From Viscum album (lineage: Eukaryota; Streptophyta; Magnoliopsida; Santalales; Viscaceae): DNA of 64,000 nt. Positions 13,310-25,554 of this stretch are shown one piece after another. Both the position numbers and the translations under genes were made by a program. How positions within the stretch are numbered: position 1 is the first letter of the stretch; the number at the start of each line of letters is the position of its first letter. A model generated the notes under the pieces. It saw only the letters and a list, made by a program, of their open reading frames with translations. It made no database searches and was not told the origin of the DNA. The DNA is taken from positions 370,402,067 to 370,466,066 of the forward strand of contig OY728157.1 in the NCBI GenBank assembly GCA_963277665.1. Reading direction: 5' to 3'.

Positions 13310-13525
13310 TAGGGGATAACTATAACTGGACCCCAACCTGGAGGGCCTCTGTAATCGGACTCCAACCCAAAGAGCCTCTGTACTTGACTCCACCCCGGAG
13401 AGCCTTAATAACTGGACTCCAACCAAGAGAGTCTCTGTAACTAGACTCCAACCCAGAGGGTCTGCTGTAACTGGACCCCAACCTGGAGGTCTTACTTTTA
13501 CCAGTCCCCAACCTGGAATATACTA
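13310..13525 (-). repeat. 29-bp tandem repeat array, G 3' LTR
   Basis: About seven units of 28-30 bp have a plus-strand core GTAACTGGACTCCAACCCGG followed by AGAGCCTCT. It is GC-richer than its surroundings. The matching array is at 19710-19915. The 63-codon minus-strand ORF at 13320-13511 is only the array read through. Confidence 0.8.
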
Positions 13526-14501
13526 GTCCAACACATTCATCTTTAGAAGAAGTTGAAATATAACATAAACATTTGTATTAAAACTAACATACAAAAATTC
13601 AATATTTTAACCATAAAACATGAATGGCATAGAAATAACTCATCCATAGTAAAACATATCACAAAACCATAAATACAATATAGAATAATTGTATCATAAT
13701 AAATCAACTTCAAACAAGTGTAAAATTTATCAAAGGATGTTGACATAGGAGAAATCAAAAATATTTGAGAGAAATATCTCATTCTATTTTGAAATCATAT
13801 AAAAGTCATATAATTATAAATAGAACTTTTATTTTGTAAATTTTCTTAAAATCTTGTAAGGGAAGCTTCGACGATGTTATAACGGCAGAAAATATATGCA
13901 CTCACTGTATAAGAAAAAAAAACATTCTTACCTTAATATTGTCAAAAAAGTCCTAATGTACCATATTTGGAAAATGACAGAAAGATTTCTTTCTAAAACA
14001 TATAATGTCAAATAAGGGTATAAATGAATTTTACCCATTTTCTATTAAATTGTAAAAAATTTTTGAAATAAATTTTTACAAAAACATGGATTAGGATGAT
14101 AAAGTGGTCCCAATACATAATTACGTATAAAAAACATCGGATAATGAAGAGATTGTAGAATGAATACTTAAATTGTGCTTTTCCTCGGTTGAGGGCACGT
14201 TAAACTTCACTATAATTATTAAATAATTGTTATTAAATTATACCAGAACTATATACATAGATATGATATCATATATGATCTTCTAATATTGCATTGTTAA
14301 TGATATTTCAGTAGTATCATCGTTTCGAGTGTTAACTGATTCATTTTCCTTTAAATGATTGGTTATTTAAGCCATGTTTGTTATGGTTTTGATGTATATT
14401 ATTGAAATTCATAATGATATTATGTCTTTAAAAAGTATTTTTAATCATCAAATGAAAATTATTCTTGAATGGATACGATGGGTAATGAATCTCAACGCGT
14501 T

Positions 14502-14529
14502 CATTGAGACGGTAATCTGTACGTACGCA
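14502..14529 (-). repeat. 28-bp leader motif, G 3' LTR copy b
   Basis: In element sense it reads TGCGTACGTACAG then ATTACCGTCTCAATG, 190 bp downstream of copy a. A short hairpin, TCTCAA and TTGAGA around CGCGTTCA, overlaps its end. Confidence 0.8.
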
Positions 14530-14691
14530 CGAGCGACAATATCATTCTTTTGATATCAAAATCATATATAATAGGATGGTAGATCATATATAAAAAATAA
14601 TTATCATGTTATACTTATTATTTGCATCATTTATACTCATTATTATGCCCATACAAATGACGATGTATTTCAATAACATACTACACCGCGA

Positions 14692-14719
14692 CGTGGAGAC
14701 GGTAATCTGTGCGTATGCA
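14692..14719 (-). repeat. 28-bp leader motif, G 3' LTR copy a
   Basis: In element sense it reads TGCATACGCACAG then ATTACCGTCTCCACG, 355 bp downstream of the G TATA box. Confidence 0.8.
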
Positions 14720-15065
14720 CGTACGATGACTTTTTCATTTATAGGATGGATAGAATAATGAATATGGTTGTACCATTTTTATAATAATATCATAGTATAT
14801 AGAATATATTGGTGTTTTTATTTTATAATAGAAAAAACAAAGAAAGTGTAAGTGGAAGAAGAAATGAACATGAAAGAGGTGATGAAATATTTACCTCTTC
14901 TTCGTGTTCTTCCATTTGATTTGATCAAAAGGTCTTCTTAAATTGTATTTATGACTAAATTAAGGACTCTAGGATAAAGGGAGTATTTTTGGGAGGATAT
15001 TTGGCCAGGTTGTGGCCAATCTAAATTGCTTTGAAGGTGTGAATTTGAGAGAAGGGGAAGTGCCC

Positions 15066-15074
15066 TTTTATATG
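15066..15074 (-). promoter_or_regulatory. G 3' LTR TATA box
   Basis: The minus strand reads ATATAAAAGG, 1728 bp from the LTR start, followed by GCACTTCCCCTTCTC. The 5' LTR counterpart is at 1740 bp. Confidence 0.6.
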
Positions 15075-16802
15075 AGAGGTGAGAGTCACTTTAGGAAAAC
15101 CTTGGAATTTTATTTTATAATAAAATAATATTCGGTTTCTAATGGCTCAAAAATGAATTATTTAAATTATAAGTTGTTTATGGGTCGAAAATCTATCAGA
15201 AAAAAGGGTTTATTCAGGATTAAGTCACTATATTACCCATATCATTTAGATTAAACTCTTAGTTAAATAGTTTGACACTTACCATGTGTCTTTGTATTTT
15301 TATATTCTATGGTTAATAAACATAATATAAACTTCCAAGAGAATCCCAAGTGGTTCATTAATGATACACTTATCATTATATAAGTCTTTTTTCCAAACCT
15401 TATATTTTTAGGATTTTTATATCAAACAATAATATTATATTTGTTTTAAAAACTCATTTATGTCAATTTTGAAATTATTTAATAATTGATTTTTGTTAAA
15501 GTAATAAAAATATTAATACTTCAAAATAAATACGTTTAATCAACCCTAACATATCATAGTCAACAAATTTTTTTTATGGAAACAAAACTTTCAAATTATA
15601 TTTATTTTAGAATTTATAATATAATTTATTTGATTGTTTCATTAATTAGGAAAATAATTCATAATTGTTGTGTCATATAAAAATATATTTATTTTATGTC
15701 TAAAAATTATATCATGAGGCAGGAAACCGTTTTAGCTTTCTAATTACTAATTATTGTTCAATAGATCAATTATATAACCTCATATAAAAATTGTTTTACT
15801 AAAAGATATTTGATTTTGTTATTTTTGCCTTTACATTAGATTATTTAATATAAAATGTCATTTTCACTCACAAGTGGCTCCATGGTGTCCCAGAATCGAC
15901 CCAAGGATGCCCATGATCCGACTTGAATCATCCAATAGGGTTAGGACACGTGTTAGGGTAATTTAATATTATTATACTATTGTTTTTTAACCTTATTTAC
16001 TGGATTAACCCTTCAACCGTGGTAAATAAAATATTTACCGAAGTAATTATACATAAAGTCAAAAAAAGTTACCTATTTACACAATTTAGACCTCCTGATT
16101 CCAAAATATTTAATCTATTTTTCCAAATTCAAAACACATAAGTGGGAAAAATTAATTTAAAATTAATCCACGTTGTCAAAACAAAAAACCTGTTTTTTTG
16201 AAATAATAACTATCCAAAGATTGACACATGTTTATGTCCAATTTAAATGTGAAATTACATCCAATGACCTAAATTATATTAAATGATAAAAATATAATAA
16301 AATAATACTTAAAAACCATTAAAATTAATAATTTAACACTATTAATTATTTCTATAAAAAAATAATTTTTATTTAAATTTTAGTATTTTTTCACTATTCG
16401 TCAAAATATAAAAATTAGAAGAAAGGTACCAAAAAATTATCCAAAATAAATTTTTTATGTACCTATTCTAAATATTAATTTAATTTCACTGAATATAATA
16501 TATAAAAGTATCATGTATTTGATTTAAAAAGGGTTCGCTATTAAAAGGCATAAAACTGGATTTTTTGAAAAATACCTCTTTTATCTAAAAATATGAATTT
16601 TTCTTATATTATGTCATAAAAGATGAATATTAAAATTATATATGATATATAAAATTAAAAATTTGGTTAATACTATTCATAACCTCTTTTTTGAATGGCT
16701 AGTTTGGTAAGTTGTGGTGCGCTCGAACTCGATGTTGCGTATAGTGTAAGTTATCAAAATACATTAAAGAGATAACAGACTAAGAAATATTGGGGTGTTA
16801 CA

Positions 16803-16816
16803 TTCTTCTCTCTTTC
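16803..16816 (-). promoter_or_regulatory. G polypurine tract
   Basis: The minus strand reads GAAAGAGAGAAGAA immediately before TGTAACACCCC of the 3' LTR. It marks the interior/LTR junction. Confidence 0.65.
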
Positions 16817-17399
16817 AATAAATTGAGTCCTAAAAATTTGGAATTGTTTTTTTAAAATAAAAGGTTAAAATAGAAAAATACATTTGTGGAAACCCCACAT
16901 CGAAAATTGGGTTAATAAAATTTAGTCTTAATAAGAGGAAATGGAAAAGTCACCACCAAATTATAATCTCGATTTGGAGAACATTGTTGGAAATTAATGA
17001 CACATAATTGGAGAAAAAATATAAATATTTAAACTGAGATATTGAGGTCATCAACCCCAAACAGGTGTAAAATTAATGTCCATAAAGCCATCAATCTAAG
17101 ATGATGTAAAATATCATCAGTTCAACAAAACATAAGGTGTTAGGATAACACATTTTTGGCTTTAAGATCCATTCCCTAGAGTTTAAGAATTAATTTATTC
17201 ATATAATAAGTGGAAAAAATATACTTTACAAGTAGAGTTTCATCCTTCAACCAATTTCTACCAGAAACTCATCCTTTACTCCAAAACATAATATAATTCA
17301 AAAGTATTCTATTTATCTTAATCATATATGGTTCTAGAAATAATGAATTTATAATTAATTTTCCAGACTAAAGAACTTCATTATACAATATCAGACATC

Positions 17400-17510
17400 A
17401 TGTAGGCAAGTGGTGGGTGATGCACCCTTATTGCCCTACGTTTTCGGGTTCATGTCTCTCAGCCTTTCCAGATGCGACGAGTTGTCGCCCGATCTCTGGG
17501 TTTTCCTTTT
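17400..17510. other. GC-rich island with hairpin in G interior
   Basis: About 110 bp of balanced base composition stands in DNA of very low G+C. GCGAC (17474-17478) and GTCGC (17484-17488) form a five-pair stem around GAGTT, with partial outer pairing of CCAGAT and ATCTCTGG. No frame is apparent. See the findings. Confidence 0.4.
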
Positions 17511-18219
17511 AATGGAAATCCAAAAATAATATCAAGAAATTTTTTTACCTTAACAATAGTATACAATTTCAAACTTAATCTATTCCAACCTTTATAATTA
17601 TCCAAAATACATCTATCCAAACCCACAGTAAAAAATATATAAGTAAGGTAAACACAATAAAGATCCTTTTTTCCATGTAATTACATGTGAATACCATCAT
17701 CATGTATTCATTTAAAACACTGTAACACCCTGAATTATCATATAACTATATTGATTACATTCATGCTCCCTTATTCCTTATATAATACTATATATACTTC
17801 TAATATCCAAAAAAATGTTATAAAATCCAACAATGACGGAATAAACAAACCATTAACCAGTTCCAAGGATGTCAATGATATCCAATATAACAAATCAATC
17901 ATCTCTTATTCCAAAATCAATACCTCAGTATCAGGACCATATTAATGTTTTTTCTTTCCTTCAACCATGTATTTTCCAAAACGGTTAACTTGCTATTGAG
18001 TCACTTTTCATTGTTCAACACAATCTCATTTCCATAATGAAATAGTTCTTTTGTACAATCCTTATATACTCCATAATTATTATAACATGTAAATCATTAA
18101 TACAATACTCAAATGACATAATACTTTAATAACAACAGAAGAACTCTTAGTCATTCCTCTCTATCTTTAGTAGTATCATAACTTGATTATTATCCAATTA
18201 CAACATTTTTTATATACTC

Positions 18220-19020
18220 TGATGATTTGGACATTGATTCACATAGTGTCCCAACTCCTTACAGATGAAGCATTGTACATTTGAAACCTTTTTCTTAACC
18301 TTTCAATCACTTACTTGGAGTCCTTTTTCTCAACACTTATAACAATCTCTCGTTCTATTTAATCATTTACCAAGGTGATTCTTTCCACCATTATCACATA
18401 TGGGAAAATATTTCTTTGCCTTATTACCTTTATCCAGATTTCCTTCTACTATATTTTTCTTCTCCGGATTCCCTTCAAATCTATCAGAATCAAAAAATTC
18501 TTTACATATCTTTTTAACACATGATACTATTTATTCATATATTGATAATACTTGAAATACTATTTCTCTTTTAAATGTTTTCTTAATACCTTGAAAGATA
18601 TGATCCTTTTTAATATTTTGATCATGCTTTTTGCTGGAATTCTCATTTCTTCAACTAGGTGCCATTTGTAAACAATGACATAAATTTGGTTAGTTAATGA
18701 ATCACAATGAATAAATCCAAACGTGTAAAATACCTAATGTAAATTGAAAAGATTATGCATATAATATGTAATAATAAAATATATTTTTTTGATGAATATT
18801 TTACACCTAAATCCTTCATAATGGTTTGTAATGAAAATGAGAATTATCCTATGCACATCCCTTGAGAGTGTTCTAACCAAGAGTGAAGCAAGGCCCATTG
18901 TCGGGCACCAGTTCCCGTTCAAGTCAAGGTCAAGGCAATGCTTTCGGGTTTTACCCCTAGGTACATATGTTCCAGAGCCGCCTCTATCGACTCGAATCTA
19001 GACATGGATGTATTTATTGG
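18220..19020 (-). pseudogene. G gag relic with zinc knuckles
   Basis: Gag forms the capsid and binds genomic RNA. The minus strand at 18272-18231 reads CFICKELGHYVNQC, an intact CX2CX4HX4C knuckle. About 50 codons upstream, decayed knuckles follow the same phase: one near 18372-18420 reads FPICDNGGKNHLGK and a second reads CYKC-stop-EKGL, where the His is replaced. A three-knuckle arrangement with the GKNH style is known from plant Ty3/gypsy Gag. Further upstream the frame is open in patches (MSRFESIEAALEHMYLG near 19000) and interrupted by many stops and AT-rich erosion. No protease follows. The gag assignment rests mainly on the intact knuckle. Confidence 0.6.
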
Positions 19021-19153
19021 ATAACTCACAAAATATCTAGAGTACCAAAATGGTAGGATGTTATTCTATACTAATCTTCAAAGTCCATATTTGGATGATG
19101 TTCTCTAATCAGTGTTTTTCTTAATCTAGTTTCTAATGTTTTTTCTTAACTTT

Positions 19154-19164
19154 ATTAGATAGCT
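19154..19164 (-). promoter_or_regulatory. G primer-binding site candidate, degenerate
   Basis: The minus strand TAGCTATCTAA resembles TGGTATCAGA with one extra base. It lies about 5 nt from the inferred 5' LTR end. It is weak. Confidence 0.3.
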
Positions 19165-19709
19165 ACGGTAAATCCACGACCCCAGAATCCTAGAGTCGGT
19201 GCATTATTTCAATACATTGGCATGATTACACGAAATCAAATCCTGAATGACCGATCAGTTTAGCAGTCTTGGAAAATAGAATACATACCTGAATGTTACA
19301 TTACATTAAAACATAAAAAACTAAAACAAAATTGTCTCCGTTAACCACATTCATACCCCTTAGACTATCCCAGCAAGTATGTCATAATATAATTTTATCA
19401 ACCTGGGAAAAATAAAACTTAGAAAGGGGTGAGCTCAGATGCTCATTAAGGATAACAATATAGCAGAAACATTCATTAATAAACAAAAAAATTTAAGAAA
19501 AATTTATATGATAAAACTAAATCCATTTAAACTAGAAATTAAGAATAATATGGAAAAGATCAAATCAAAAAATTCCATATAATTATTCAAATGGATATTC
19601 TAAAAGTCGAATAATCACATGAAATATCAATAGTCACTTTCATAATGATGGAATGCATAATCTCAGACTTTAATTTCTATGTCAAGGCCTCATTTTAGGA
19701 CCTAGGGGA

Positions 19710-19915
19710 TAAATGTAACCGGACCCCAACCAGGAGAGCCTTTGTAACTGGAATCCAACCTGGAGAGCCTTTTTAATCGGACTCTAACCCAGAGATCCTT
19801 TATAACCGGACTCCAACACGGAGAGTCTCTATAACCAGACTCCAATCCGGAGGGTTTTCTGTAAACAGACCCCAACCCGGAGGGCTTACATTTACCAATC
19901 CCTAACCCAGAACAT
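19710..19915 (-). repeat. 29-bp tandem repeat array, G 5' LTR
   Basis: About seven units matching the array at 13310-13525, with unit core GTAACCGGACTCCAACCCGG. Unit number and order are the same in both LTRs, so the array was copied with the element and predates its insertion. Confidence 0.8.
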
Positions 19916-20887
19916 TCAGTCCAACACATTCATCTTAAGAAGATGTTGAAATATAACATAAACATTCATATTAAAACTAGCATACTAAATGTCAATACTT
20001 TAACCATAATGCATGAATGGAATAAAAATAACTCATCCACAATCAAACATATCACAAAACCGTAAATACAATATGGGGTATTTGTATCATAATAAATGAA
20101 ATTCAATCAAGTGTAAACACTATCAAAGGAAGTTGACATAGATGAAATCGATACTATTTAAGAGAAATATCTCATTTTATTTTGAAATCATTTAAAAGAA
20201 ATATAATTATAAATGAAAACATTTATTTTGAAAATATTCTTATAATATTGTAAGGGAATCTTTGACAATGTTATAATAGGGGAAAATAGCCGCAGCCACC
20301 GTATAAGTTAAAAAACATTCTTACCTTCATTTTTTTGAAAAAGTAGTGAAGTACCTTATTTAGAAAATGACAGAAAGATTCCTTTGAAAAACATAAAAGC
20401 TAAAATAAGGGTATAAATAACTTTAACCTAATGTTTGTTAAATATTAAAAATGTTTGGAAATACATTTTAAGAAAACACAGATGTGGATGATAATGATGT
20501 CCCATTGGATAATTAGATATAAACAACCTCAGATAATGAAGAGATTGTAGAGTTAACCCTTACCTAGTTATTTTCCTTGTTCGAGGGTACATTAACCTCT
20601 TGTATAATAGTTAAATCATTGTTATTAAATTATACAAGAACTATATACATAGATACGATATCATCTATGATCTACAAATATTGCTTTGTTAATGATATTT
20701 TAGTAGTATCATCATTTCGGGTGTTAACTGATTCGTTTTCCTCTTGTTTATGTAAGCCATGTTTGAAATTTATAGGATGTAACTTTTTAATTATAATAAT
20801 TATATTAAATCTTTAATGAATATTTATAATCGTAAAATGAAAATTAGTCTTGAATGGATACGAGGGGGGAATGTATCTCATCGCGAT

Positions 20888-20915
20888 CGTGGAGACGTTA
20901 ATCCGTACATACGTA
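20888..20915 (-). repeat. 28-bp leader motif, G 5' LTR copy b
   Basis: In element sense it reads TACGTATGTACGG then ATTAACGTCTCCACG, 190 bp downstream of copy a. Confidence 0.75.
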
Positions 20916-21077
20916 CGGGAAAAAATATCATTCTTTTGATATGAAAATAATATATAATTAGGTGGTATATCATATATAAAGAATAATTATCATGTTATAT
21001 TTATTATTTACATAATTTATACTCATTATTATATCCATCCAAATGATGAAGTATTTGAATGAAAAACTACACCACGC

Positions 21078-21105
21078 CGTGGAGACGGTAATCCGTACAT
21101 ATGCA
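21078..21105 (-). repeat. 28-bp leader motif, G 5' LTR copy a
   Basis: In element sense it reads TGCATATGTACGG then ATTACCGTCTCCACG, 354 bp downstream of the TATA box. Confidence 0.8.
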
Positions 21106-21451
21106 CGTATGGTTACTTTATCATGTATAGGATGTATAGAATAATGAATATGTTTGTACCATTTTTATAATAATATCATAGTATATAGAAGATACTGGAG
21201 TTATTATTTTAGATTGGAAAAAATAAATAAAGAGGATGTGGAAGAAGAAATGAATTTGAAAGAGGTGATGAAATATTTAGCTCTTCTTTGGGTTCTTCCT
21301 TTTGATTTGATCAAAAGGGATCTTTAAGTTTCCTTTTTGACTAAAGTAATTCCTCTTGGATGAGGATAGGAAAGTTTGGAGGATATTTGGGTAGGTTATG
21401 GCCGAGAAAAATGGTTGTGAAGGTGTGAATTTGGGAGAAGGGGTAGTGTCA

Positions 21452-21459
21452 TTTTATAA
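21452..21459 (-). promoter_or_regulatory. G 5' LTR TATA box
   Basis: The minus strand reads TTATAAAA within CTCTTATAAAATGACAC, 1740 bp into the LTR. Confidence 0.55.
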
Positions 21460-23199
21460 GAGAGGTGAGGGTCAATTTAGGAAATGCTGGAAATATTATT
21501 TTATAATAAAAAATTTTCAGTTTCTAATGGCTGAAAAATAAATTATGAAAATTATAAGTTTTTTATGGGTCGAAAAACACTCAAAAATAGGTTTTATATA
21601 GGTTTAGGTCACTATATTAACTTTATCTTTTAGATTTAACTCTTAGTTAAATAGTTTTACATTTACCATGTCTCTTTGTATTTTTATATTATACAGTTAG
21701 TAAAATTACTATAATCTTCCAATAGAACCCCAAGTGGTTCATTAATAATACAAATATCATTACATACCTCTTTTGGATGATCTATATATTTTTAGTATTT
21801 TTATATCAACCAATAATATTGTATTTTTCCAAAAACTCATTTATGTGAATTTTGACATTATTTAATAATTGATTTTTGTTAAAGTGTTAAAAAGATTATC
21901 AAGTGTAAATAAATACATATAATGCAACAAAAAATGTCATATTAACATATAAAATTTGTTTATGGCATCAAACCATTCAAATAATATTTATTTTAGTATT
22001 TTTAATATCATTTATTTGATTGTTTCAATAATTAATAAAATACTGCATCAATATTGTGTCATATATAAATATATTTATTTGATGCCTAAAAATTATAAAT
22101 ATAATATCATTAGGTAGGAAAGATTTTTATATTTATAATTACTATTTATAGTTGAATAGATCAATTATATAACCTCATATAAAAATAGTTTTACTAAAAG
22201 ATATTTTCTTTTGTTATTTTTGTCTTTACTTTAGATTATTTAATATAAAATGTCATTATCACTCCCATGTGGCTCCATAGGGTCCCAAAATCGACCCATG
22301 GATGACCATGCTCAGACATGTATCAGAAAATAGGGTTAATAAACGTATTAGGGTAATTAAATATTATTAAAATTTTATTTTTGAGCCTTATTTACTGGAT
22401 TTACACTTTAAACATGGTAAATAAAATATTTATCGAAATAATTATTCATAATGCCTAAAAATAAAAGATACCTATTTTCAAAATTTGGACATCATGATTC
22501 CAAATATGGAATCCATTTTTCCAAATTCAAAACACATAAGTGGAAGAAATTAATTTAAAATTAATTATCGTGGTCAAAACAAAAAAGTGTGTTTTTAAGA
22601 GATAATAACAATCAAAAGGCTAACACTAGTTTATGTCCAATTTAAATGTGAAATTACATCCAATGACCTAAATTGTATTAAATGATAAAAATATAATATA
22701 TTTACACTTAAAACCCATTCAAATGTATAATTTAACACTATAAATTATTTTTATTAAAAAAGTTGTTTTTAATTAAAATTTAGTATTTTTTTCACTATTC
22801 ATCAAAATATGAATGTTATAAGAAAAGTACCGAAAATTTATCCAACTAAATTTTTATGTCCCTATTATAAATATGAATTTAATTTTACTAAATTTAATAT
22901 ATATAAGTGTAAAATATTTAATTTAAAAAGGGGTCCCCATTAAATGGAATAAAACAGCATTTTAGAAAAATACCTCTATTATCTAAAAGTTGAATTTTTC
23001 TTATCTAATGTCATAAAAGATGAATGTTAAAATTATATAGGATATATTAAATTTAAAATGTGGTTAATACTATTCATATCCTTTTTTCTGAATGGCTTGT
23101 TTGGTAAGTCTTGGTGCGCTCGAACTCGGTGTTGGGTGTAATGTATGTTATCGAAATACTTTAAAGAGATAATAAACTATGAAATCTTGGGGTGTTGCA

Positions 23200-23204
23200 T
23201 TATG
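23200..23204. repeat. Right target-site duplication of G (TTATG)
   Basis: It directly follows the G LTR end and pairs with TAATG at 12778-12782. Confidence 0.5.
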
Positions 23205-24354
23205 TTCTTGATATCATTGGTATAATTTTGTTGGTCCATTTTCTTAATGTTTTGTTATTTACCATGGGAACCATATTCTAGCTTCTTGTTTCTTTCCACC
23301 TAGGCCATAGTGGTAGGTTTATTCTCCTCAACTTTCCTCATCCATACTTATTTAGAATTTTTCTTCCAACCTACAATTTTAGAGGAAACACTTTTTGAAA
23401 AAATTGTACAAGATGATATGGATGGAACCTTAACATTATAAGATTCTTGTGATAGATCAAAGAGTGAAGTCATGATCTTCATCTAAAATGTTGGAGTTTT
23501 TTTGGATTTAGAACACTCTAATGAACATTGAGTACCTGCAGAAACTGTTTAATTATTTTCTAAACTCTCAATATGTGTCTTCTCAGGTTTGGAAAACTGG
23601 GTTTCCAATTTTAGAAATTCCATATTGAGGATGATATTCTGATCTTCAATCATGAGAATCTTCTCATCACAAGCCTTTTTCAATCTTTCAACCCCATAAT
23701 CATGCAACATGACTTTTGTTTGTTACAACGAGTCATGTTCCATTAATTTCTTAGAAGTATCATGTAGATTAATATCCATGAATTCAGTGCCCTTTTTATC
23801 CTCATCATTTAATGCATGGATATGTTCTTCTAGAGTCCTATTGACTCCCTCTTTCTTTTGAAAGGCTTCGATTTTTCTTGAGATCTTATAACATTATGAC
23901 ACTTTATTTTTCAAGCCTTCCTCCACATTATCAGCTTCTCTTACCAATTGGGTAATCTTAGCCTCCATACACTGAAATGTTCTACTAGTAGGCGAAACTA
24001 TTTCTTCAGGAATATCATGCAGATAGGTTTTTAATTTCTCCTGATCACCTGAGAATGAGATAAAGTGTCTTCTTTTTCTCTAGTAGAAACCTGTGCCACC
24101 TGCCCTTTACTTCCCAAGCCTGATATTTCTCTATTATTGAAAGGGCATGGAGAACCAGAAACTGCATCTTCTATGGTCATGAGATACTTATTCAACTACT
24201 TATTCTCTTTATTTTTCCTATTCATTATGGTCTTTTTGGTTATAGATTTATGCTCGGAGATAACTGAACATTCATCAAAACTGCTCTTCACTATTGAATC
24301 AGCATAGAAGCTGAAATTCTTTTCCAAATAGAATTACTGTAATGTATCCAACAT
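23205..24354 (-). pseudogene. S first ORF relic, coiled-coil-like, upstream half
   Basis: The family is not recognised. A start codon at 24354 lies about 12 nt after the S primer site. From there a frame runs about 380 codons to the G insertion point, interrupted by about nine stop codons and one frameshift near 24050. The product is highly charged, with long Lys/Glu/Leu stretches such as LEEHIHALNDEDKKG and LVREADNVEEGLKNK, the look of a coiled coil. I see no zinc knuckle, protease or signal peptide. It continues in phase in the relic at 12010-12777. It is most likely the Gag or post-Gag coiled-coil region of a copia-type element; an element-specific accessory ORF is the alternative. The 80-codon plus-strand ORF at 24065-24307 is antisense to it. 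Confidence 0.55.
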
Positions 24355-24365
24355 ACATAAAACCT

Positions 24366-24378
24366 CTCTCTGATACCA
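24366..24378 (-). promoter_or_regulatory. S primer-binding site (tRNA-iMet type)
   Basis: The minus strand reads TGGTATCAGAGAG, 2 nt after the 5' LTR end. The first eleven bases equal the canonical plant iMet primer site. It is the best-preserved primer site in the window. Confidence 0.8.
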
Positions 24379-25554
24379 ATTGAAGGACCCTAGTTCACCC
24401 TGAGAGGGATATAGGAGAATTTGGGTTCCATCATTTACTCCCATTTAATTGATCTTGTTCTCATGCTGTTAGAAACTTAATTAATCCTATATGATGGATA
24501 TATGCTGTAATTAAAACATCCACATACAGAAGGAAAACACATAACTTATACTTGGTTCACCACTATGGGTTACATCCAAGGAGTATACACCGATAGGATA
24601 TTGATCATACCTAATTTCACTATTCTTCAATATGTATGGATTACCATGTTCGAGTATAGTCACTCTATCCCAGGAACACTACCTTTACAAGAGATTAATA
24701 ATAACTTACTACTTCTCCCAGATCACTTATGTTGACTACCATAGCTAACTCCCTTGGAGATGTCACACTTTGTTTGTGGACATGAATGTCCCATAAACAA
24801 ATAGGCATGTAAGTCTTTGTCTCCTATTCGACATGAGACTTTTCTTGCATCAATGTCCAGAGATGATGCCATTTTACGTTCAATCTTCTTCTCCAGTGCA
24901 ACAACCAAATTTAAGTAGAATTCTTATTCTTCTTGACCAGTATCACAATTTCTTTTGGGATTGTTCAAACATTGAATAACAGCTCACCAGGCATTATCAG
25001 AATAAGTCTTTCTTCTCCCTTCTTCACATGTACGCACAAGACCATTCATGTAGTCTTGAGATGAATTCTATTTTTTCTTTTAATTAATCACTCATGATCC
25101 CATGGTTTTGGGTCATTCTTTAAATGTCATCACATATATAGACATGAATACAAATTTTATCCACTATTTAATTATTCTTGCTTTACAAATGCACACACAT
25201 GCTACCTTGAATTTATTTAAATGAAAAGGGCATGCATGTACGCACTTTCATTTGTCTTCTTCTCAAGTGCACAACCAAAGCCTTATTTAGTTCATTCATA
25301 TTCATTATGTCATGTATATGTTTATACATTAATGATCTTCAAAAATTAATGGGGGTAGTCCACTATTTGGTTTATGCTTGTACACTAGGGAGTTTCATAT
25401 CATGCATATGATTTTCATGTGAATCATTTATGTGATCTCCCCTTGTTCATTAAGCACACTCACTACCTCAGACTTACTATGGTGTTTATGTTTTTCCCCA
25501 GTTTTTTTCACGCTGATGGTATGAAGTTATTCTTTATACATAATGTCCAAGCCT

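Larger units (their letters stand above)
12783..16802 (-). repeat. G 3' LTR (about 4.02 kb)
   Basis: It is collinear with about 19171-23199 from CCTAGAG near 12799 to the terminal GGGGTGTTACA on the plus strand. The left edge is good to about 5 bp by target-duplication logic but not by alignment alone. It holds the 29-bp tandem array, two 28-bp leader motifs and a TATA box. Confidence 0.75.
12783..23199 (-). mobile_element. Element G: large-LTR retrotransposon, gag-only interior
   Basis: G has direct LTRs of about 4.02 kb (12783-16802 and about 19171-23199), in element sense starting TGTAACACCCC and TGCAACACCCC. A polypurine tract lies at 16803-16816 and a degenerate primer site near 19154-19164. 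The 2.37-kb interior carries a gag relic with zinc knuckles and no recognisable protease, RT or integrase. LTR architecture (TATA position, duplicated 28-bp motif, TGTAACACC start) parallels X, so G and X are diverged members of one Ty3/gypsy lineage, both gag-only. G is the innermost element of stack 1 and inserted into the S coding frame. Confidence 0.75.
19171..23199 (-). repeat. G 5' LTR (about 4.03 kb)
   Basis: It is collinear with 12783-16802. On the plus strand it ends with GGGGTGTTGCA at 23199. It carries the second 29-bp array, both 28-bp motifs and a TATA box. Confidence 0.75.

Noticed and set aside
13320..13511. Repetitive ORF with LGWSPV-like units, also at 19702-19929
   Set aside because: Both are the 29-bp tandem array read on the minus strand inside LTRs; the unit is not a multiple of three and there is no start context or partner.
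13310..13525. CRISPR-like array (29-bp repeats)
   Set aside because: The repeats are contiguous without unique spacers, no cas gene exists, and the setting is a plant LTR. The same holds for the palindrome arrays in S.
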